The position numbers and the translations under genes were made by a program. 64,000 nucleotides of DNA from Chionis minor (taxonomy: Eukaryota; Chordata; Aves; Charadriiformes; Chionididae): NCBI GenBank assembly GCA_013398295.1, contig VZSF01003942.1:120515-184514 (forward strand), read 5' to 3'. This document shows positions 58,470 through 64,000 of this stretch, in pieces; within the stretch, counting starts at the first letter, position 1; the number at the start of each line of letters is the position of its first letter. Below the pieces are notes generated by a model. That model did not search any database, had not been told where the DNA came from, and saw nothing but the letters and a program-made list of their open reading frames with translations.

Positions 58470-60339
58470 GGGCTCTCAGGGTCGTCCCCCCCCCCAGCCC
58501 AGCCACCCCCAGGGAAACTGGTGGCAAACGAAGCCTGGAATTTCATCTCCACTTTCACCCGGTGCCGGTGCGTTGCGTTAAGAGATGGAGTCAAAACCCA
58601 CCTGAATCTGGGCAACCCAACTGCAGCCAGCGCTTTCCCTGTTTATAAACGCTTTTTACAAACTTTTGTGGAAAATGGTCCTTAAACGTATACATCTATA
58701 GAGATATAAACCCCGTATAAATGTGATTTAAATTGCTTTTAAACGCGTGCTTGCCCTGGGATTGCCCAGACCCCCGTAGACGGGCAGCTAGGAGGAGGTT
58801 TTACAGCAGAAGAAAAATGGAAGCTCGAGGCTAAAGGAGGGAAAGAGTCGGCGCGGGGAAGGTCTTAGGGACAAGTTGACACAGGGAACCTGGATTTCAT
58901 TTTATGCTGGTTGGGTTTTGTTTTGGTTTTGGTTTTTTTTTTTTTTGTTTGCTTGTTTTTAATCACAGGGCGAACTGCCGAGGGCGCCAGACGCTCAGAA
59001 ACGCAGGCGAACGCCTCCTGCCAGGATCGGGCCCTTCTCCCATTTGGTTCTTGCCATGGAAAAAGCAAGTGGGGATCGGCCGGGATCAGCGCCTGCGCCC
59101 GCTTGGCATCACGAGTCTGTCCTTCCTCGAAATACCTCAAGCACGGATGGGAAGGAAGGCAGAAAGAAGTTGAACAGTTAATAAAAATGTCCCCCTTCTC
59201 CAGACGGTGGAATCCAGGTTTTTCGAGGTCTTGTGTGACACTCTCTGGCTGTATTTAGGTCCCCCAAATTCCCACCCTGTTCACTGTCAGCATGGGAAAC
59301 AGCACGATCCCTTCCTCTTTCCAGCATCCTTCACACCCCGATGAATGTCCCCGTCCCCTCCCACATCCCTGCGTCCTGCTGAGTGGTCCCACTTTGATTA
59401 AGCCAAATGACTTTTTTTTTTGCCCTGTTCCTCAAGAGCCAAGTGTTGAAATTCGACTGAATCATCCGTCTTTTATCCCGTTTGTGGTAATTACAGGAAC
59501 AGCTAATGATGCCTCATGTAAATGCTCACGGCCACCTCACTGTTTGCATGGAAATGCTCCGCTTCAGTTATTTTTCCACAAATGCCGTCCCACAGCAGAA
59601 CGTTGCCCAGCGAAACGCAGGGCAAAATATTTTCTTTCCGCAGAAAATGCAGCTGTGGGTGGGGAAGCCTGTGCTGGCTGTATCCCGCTGTTCAGCCACA
59701 CTTCTTAGGAACCAACTCTCACACCTGACTTTTGGGTATGTCTCCTTCCAAAGAGCAGGGATCTGCTGCAACAGGATGCTGCAGTTGAGATTTCTCTCCC
59801 CTAAGAGCTCTGACAGCCTGGATTAATCAGTCCTTCAGAGCTGATGGAGAGAGACACGAGTTTTTACCTCCCAGTAGAGGCATTAATTTGGGTCAGGTGA
59901 ATTGCTCTCTGGAGGTATTTCTTTTTCCCATTGGCTCTGGAGAAAGCTGAGTACGTCAGGTTGCTCTCCAGAGCTACAGAAAATGCCCTTGAAGCAGGTG
60001 CCTCGCTCACAACACTTGCTCACCCCTGCTTGCTTGTTTTTTAATCCTGTGGCCACTTAAACGAACTCTAAGAGAGGACAGGATCCTCACCCCTTTGGCC
60101 CTCAGTTCTCAAACACTCCTCACGCACACTGCCTGTGCTGGCCCCACATAGGTTTTATTACTTTGTGTAGGATGTTCCTTAGTCATAACCAGAGAAGGCA
60201 CAGCCCGATCTCCATTAAAACTTTGGGCCATGCCGCAAACTTGTTCATGTTTTCTCTTTTAAAGGGATAAAGCGCCGGCTGCGCAGCCAGACCTTCCTTC
60301 AGCTGTACTTCAGTAAGGCGGCCTCATGACAACCACAGT
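58470..60339. other. Intergenic region between BCDIN3D and FAIM2
   Basis: No gene is supported. A T-rich run occurs near 58917-58945. A block near 59440-59640 has POU-like ATGTAAAT (59516-59523) and the complement of ATGCAAAC (59542-59549), and could be a regulatory element. No CR1 or MIR copy is obvious. Confidence 0.5.
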
Positions 60340-63036
60340 TTTGCACCAATTTATTAGCAATGTTCAGAGAAAATACAAAATCCTATTTACAATGAAATCA
60401 TAAGAATGGCCGGACAAAAGAAGCAGGGGGATACAGAGCCAGGGTCCGAACAATGCAGAGCTCAGGTAAAGGACATCCACATGGAGGAAGAGAAGCAGTC
60501 CCGTGCCTCCCCTGGTCAGGGAACCCAGGAGGAACGCGCCTAGAGCTGTATTCCACCCCAAATCCTGTGTTACTCAGCCTCAGGAGGACTTGCACCTCTC
60601 TGAGCACGTCCTCTGCTTCAGTCCGAGCGCTTTCGCTGGGTCTGGGCTTGGATGGACTGCCAGCCACAGGGGCAGCGCGGAAGAGGGACCAGGACACATG
60701 CAAGAAGGGAGCCCTAAGGAGGAGGGCGGCGAGCCATCCCCTCTCAAGCGGCCTGGAGATGGAGCGGGTGCCATGCAAGCTTTTCCCACGAGGGAGCAAA
60801 AAGCCAGGAGGCAGCAGCAGCTCAGGCAGCAGCAAAGTTACTCCACACCAGAAGGAAAAAGAGCAAGAGATCCAGAGTGGGCTGCAGATCCGCGTTCTCC
60901 TCCCCAGGTCCCGGGGTGTGCAGGGCCAGCTTGGAGGAGTACCGGTGCAGAAAGGAGGGCTGCAGAGCTCTGGTCTAGATTATCCTCCCGAGGAGGAGTT
61001 TTAGGACTGTTTCAGGGTCAAAACTCATCACATAACTTCATCCTCCCTCCTCAAAAGCTGGAAAGCAGAAATACCTACAGGCCTTTTGCTGTGAGAAAAA
61101 AAAAAACACACACCCAAAAGGCTGCACAGCCAACCTGCTGAGATATTTCAGAAGTGCCTGTGTGGATCCGAGCCAGGAAATTTCATCTTTCAACTCCTAT
61201 TTCATAAATTTTTAGGGTGTCTCCCACGCTGTCCCCTCTCTCAGTTCTCCCTGCTCGGCCATTCAAGGCCTGTGTTTGTGCTCCATCACACACTGCAGAA
61301 ATCAGTGGGTCGTGGACTGCGCCGCCATCACTAATAACCTCCTTTATTCCTTAAAAGAGGGGCGGTGGGGGGTGCGCGGTGTGTGTTTTGGGGAGCGGGG
61401 AGGGAAGATGGAAAGCAGCAGTTGTGCTGCTGTGGGATCATGGACAAGGTTACGTGCAGCCACAGCGCGGCCGAAGCTGTGAGAGTTTTTTACTCTCTGC
61501 ACAGTAACTTTCCTCTGCCCAGCTCGGGGCATTGAACACGTGCGGCGGGAGGATACGACATGTGAAGGGTAAAAGCCAGGGCAGTAGCAGAGGAGGAATG
61601 CACGGTACGGAGCGTTTTGGCATAGCCTCTCTCTAACACGCAGGGATTGCTAGAGGCAGCTCAGTGACGCACTTGCCCTGGCATTCCCAAAGAGATTGAA
61701 GATACGGGTTTCTATCAGCAGGAAGGATCACTTTTTAAATAAGAGCAAAAGGCCTCTTATCTCCACCTGGAGCTTTACAGTTAGAAATTAGCCAGCTAAT
61801 CCCCAAACAGGGGAATGCGAGCAAGGGGAAGATGGAAAGTTACCTGAGCAGTCAGAGGCATCTAGTGCCCTCACCGACATCCCCGTTTGGGAGAGTAAAA
61901 CTAGAAAACGGCCAGAGCAAGAGGCAACACTGGTGTTTGCTGCAAAGCAGTGCCCGTTTTGAGCAACAAGCATCCACCCTGGCCTCAGTCTCTGGGTAGT
62001 AACCACTTAAGAACATTGATCTTGAGCAACCAAGACCATTTTGTGAAGGCATCCAATCCTTACGATGTGTCACAGGATCTCAGCCACCCGTGTCCCACAT
62101 GAGGAGGTGCCTGGCTTTCCATGGGCTCTGAAACTCAGCCTCTTTCATCTCTTCTCTGCCAGAAATCCTCACGTGGGATCACAGCCCTCCCAGGGGAAGA
62201 GCCACCCTCTAGAGAGGACTGACATACAGGTCCCCCTTGGGTGGGAGGTGATCCCACAGCCGGCGGTCCTGCTATCCCGCTCGGGGAAGGAAAGAAAGTA
62301 CAAACTCAGCCTCACTGCCGGATGCAAAGGATACAGAAGTATTCCTCCTGCAGGGGCATTTAGGGATGTCCTCAAAGAGGCTGCACATCCTGAACAAGAG
62401 GTTCCCTTGTGCCTGAAGAACTGATTGCTGGGACGTCCAGACTACGTGATCCCACGCTGTGCACTTCTAAAAGCAGGTACTATCAGGAATATACCTCTGC
62501 AGAAGCCACAAGGCTTCAAATGAATGCAGGGGAGAAACAGGGGACGCAGGGATTTCCCTAGCCTTTTCCCTTCGTTCAGCTAGTTTTCCTGCCAGGATCC
62601 GAGCAAAATTCCCTACTCTCCTCCCCTTAATGTTTTTCTCTTTGCTGAGCTGCTCTCCACACTTCAACATCCCGTGACGTGCAGGACTCAGACAGGCAAC
62701 TCTGATAGCCTCTGGGGAAAAGATGATCTTGGTCTCATGCCTCCCAGTCTCTGGTCTGGTTTGATCTTACAGCAGGAGTGGAGGGAGCAGGAGAGACATA
62801 ACACTTAAGCCCTGCTTTGCTTTCTGGGTCACAAAGGCCTAACAGCATATATACAAGCTGCGTAAGGAACCCAGGGGCTTTGCTCAGCTGACTGCATGGA
62901 GCCTGCTAGTGGGCCAGAACGGGTGGGTTTGGTTTTGTTTGGTGGTTGGTTGGGTTTTTTTAACCCTCTTTTCCTTTTAATATTTCTTTAAACACTTGCA
63001 TCTTGCCAGCAAAGAGAAGATACTGCCTTGCTGCAC
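60340..63036 (-). other. Probable FAIM2 3' UTR
   Basis: Sequence between the FAIM2 stop and the distal polyadenylation signal. It has no gene-like frame; overlapping frames near 60453-61141 match no known protein. A C-rich stretch on the transcript strand lies near 61359-61403. The extent is inferred, and a shorter UTR is possible. Confidence 0.45.
60350..60355 (-). terminator. FAIM2 distal polyadenylation signal (candidate)
   Basis: The minus strand reads GCTAATAAATTGGTGCAAAA followed by a GTGGTTGTC element, a good hexamer plus GU-rich arrangement. It lies 2.7 kb after the FAIM2 stop codon, consistent with the long 3' UTR of FAIM2 in mammals. Other hexamers on this strand are at 61343-61348 (AATAAA) and 62976-62981 (ATTAAA). 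Confidence 0.5.
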
Positions 63037-63186
63037 TCACTCCTGGCTGGAGCCAAAGAACTGGAGGAAGAAGGAGAAGATGTAGATGATGTCCAGGTAG
63101 ATATTGAGGGCTCCAAAGATGTATTCCTCTGGGCTCAGCGAGTACCGACGATTCCCCATCAGCATCTGGGTATCAAATGCCAGGAA
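63037..63186 (-). CDS. FAIM2: FAIM2 (TMBIM2/lifeguard) last coding exon
   Basis: The 150-bp exon encodes 49 residues, FLAFDTQMLMGNRRYSLSPE followed by EYIFGALNIYLDIIYIFSFF and LQFFGSSQE, then a stop. This is the C-terminus of the TMBIM/lifeguard family: the DTQxLMGN..SLSPEEYIFGALNIYLDII segment carries the last membrane segments, and the wording is closest to FAIM2 rather than GRINA or TMBIM1. FAIM2 is a neuron-enriched multi-pass membrane protein that inhibits Fas-triggered apoptosis. The acceptor is tttccttgcag|TTC. The remaining exons lie beyond 64000. The BCDIN3D neighbour on the same strand matches human order. Confidence 0.93.
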   Translation of the reverse strand, partial: FLAFDTQMLMGNRRYSLSPEEYIFGALNIYLDIIYIFSFFLQFFGSSQE

Positions 63187-64000
63187 CTGCAAGGAAAGAG
63201 GTGGAAAACAAATGAGAGTCACATGGAGATTTGGCAGAGGGAGGAAAGAAGTGCTCCAGTATCAGGAGTTCTCTCAATTGCTTTACTGTACCCGGAACAA
63301 AAAATGCAGCCACTTTTTATGGTCTGTAACCAAAATTTAAAAGCTCAGAAGAATGCACTAAAGCTGCAACTTTCCCCTTCCTTCATTTCACTCTCAATAG
63401 TCAAACCCTGAGCCCAACTATTACTCCAGGTAGTTCTGCTTCCTTCGTGCTTTTTCCCCAAAGCTCCCCCTCACTTCATCCCCCCCAAACGTGTCCCAGG
63501 ACCAGCTCTGCAGCAGTTCTCCCCGTTCCTCCTCAGCCAGTCCCTACCTCTTGTTATTCCCAGCCTTCCCCCAGTTCAGAAGCACCTGCCAGGTGACAAG
63601 GTGACCCGGACCCAACATGACATGGCAGCGGCAGCGCTGCCAGAGCAATAAAGAGCAAGAAACCCCAGACCTTGGGCAGCACCTGGGTGTGCGGAGCTGC
63701 CAGCAGAGCTGGCCAGACCCAGAGGGGAGCGAACGCCTCTCCGAGGTACAAACACGATGAAGCGCAGGGCAGATTTTGCCAGTGAAGCCATCACAGGTGG
63801 CATCCACTGCCCAGCCTGCCTGCAGGGACGCAGCACTCACAGGAATGAACGCGGGCTGCGAGGCAGGCTGGTGGCTCAGCTGCAAGAAAACCTGCGCCTG
63901 GTTGCATGACTTCAAGCTCAATATTCTTCTCCCGTCTCACCTTTACTCCCCTCTCTTAACCCAGTCCGCGAGAGACTCCTTGGCGTGGAGCTCTTCAGGG
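63187..64000 (-). other. FAIM2 intron (partial)
   Basis: Sequence upstream of the last exon on the FAIM2 strand. I find no match to the preceding FAIM2 exon (expected around VPWL...YAALGAxVFT), so it probably starts beyond the window. Frames at 63544-63921 have no known similarity. Confidence 0.6.

Larger units (their letters stand above)
57830..58500. promoter_or_regulatory. BCDIN3D CpG-island promoter
   Basis: CpG-dense sequence covers exon 1 and extends through the ETS-core array to about 58500. A YY1-type AAAATGGCGGC overlaps the BCDIN3D start codon on the minus strand (about 58121-58111). A similar CCATGGCGGCG points the other way at 58426-58436. No TATA box is seen. This is a housekeeping-type promoter and may be bidirectional. 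Confidence 0.6.

Noticed and set aside
57202..58615. Very long frames on both strands across 57.2-58.6 kb
   Set aside because: They pass through the 229-base gap, where Ns give no stops, so their length is an artefact. Only BCDIN3D exon 1 within them is real.
63544..63921. Candidate penultimate FAIM2 exon
   Set aside because: Minus-strand translations show a hydrophobic stretch (VWGFLLFIALAALPLP) but no match to the conserved FAIM2 sequence and no clear splice pair in the right phase.
1..64000. Search for tRNA, rRNA, CRISPR, endogenous retrovirus or other defence-type systems
   Set aside because: No cloverleaf-like segment, direct-repeat/spacer pattern, LTR pair or retroviral gene was recognised by eye; only CR1 and MIR elements are supported.

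Overview
The window is vertebrate nuclear DNA, most likely from a bird. It has multi-exon genes with GT/AG introns, several CR1 LINE 3' ends (the dominant avian retrotransposon), a few very old MIR-type SINEs, short introns and a GC-rich composition typical of a small chromosome. A turtle or crocodilian cannot be excluded from CR1 alone. There are no operons, CRISPR arrays or other prokaryotic features. I found four genes and no undescribed system; the more unusual signals are regulatory or structural.

Left part (1-34.5 kb): the end of a type II keratin cluster. A type II keratin gene on the minus strand (KRT7-like; exons 1 and 2 only, the rest lies off the left edge) faces away from a complete nine-exon KRT80 gene on the plus strand (CDS 17951-33259, 488 aa). 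About 15 kb separates the two start codons. It holds no supportable gene, but has an orphan CpG-rich block (10.77-11.32 kb), a CR1 fragment, a three-copy 62-bp minisatellite and a poly-C assembly gap. The head-to-head pair matches the human KRT7/KRT80 arrangement. KRT80 introns contain a CR1 and MIR relics, and a consensus polyadenylation signal lies at 34485.

Middle part (34.5-54.5 kb): 20 kb with no recognisable gene. It contains one CR1 copy, three MIR relics and a perfect CArG box. Its open reading frames are short or low-complexity and look like chance.

Right part (54.5-64 kb): BCDIN3D on the minus strand (two exons, 268 aa, RNA 5'-monophosphate methyltransferase), with a 229-base gap of Ns in its only intron. 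Its promoter is CpG-rich and has seven TTCCGG (ETS-core) motifs at an exact 16-bp period. Next comes the last coding exon of FAIM2 (minus strand), with about 2.7 kb of probable 3' UTR and the rest of the gene off the right edge. BCDIN3D and FAIM2 are also neighbours in human, but there they lie roughly 2 Mb from KRT80. The KRT80-BCDIN3D junction is therefore a rearrangement relative to mammals, or a misjoin.

The keratins build epithelial intermediate filaments. BCDIN3D modifies small RNA 5' ends and FAIM2 is an anti-apoptotic membrane protein. I see no functional link between the two groups beyond location.
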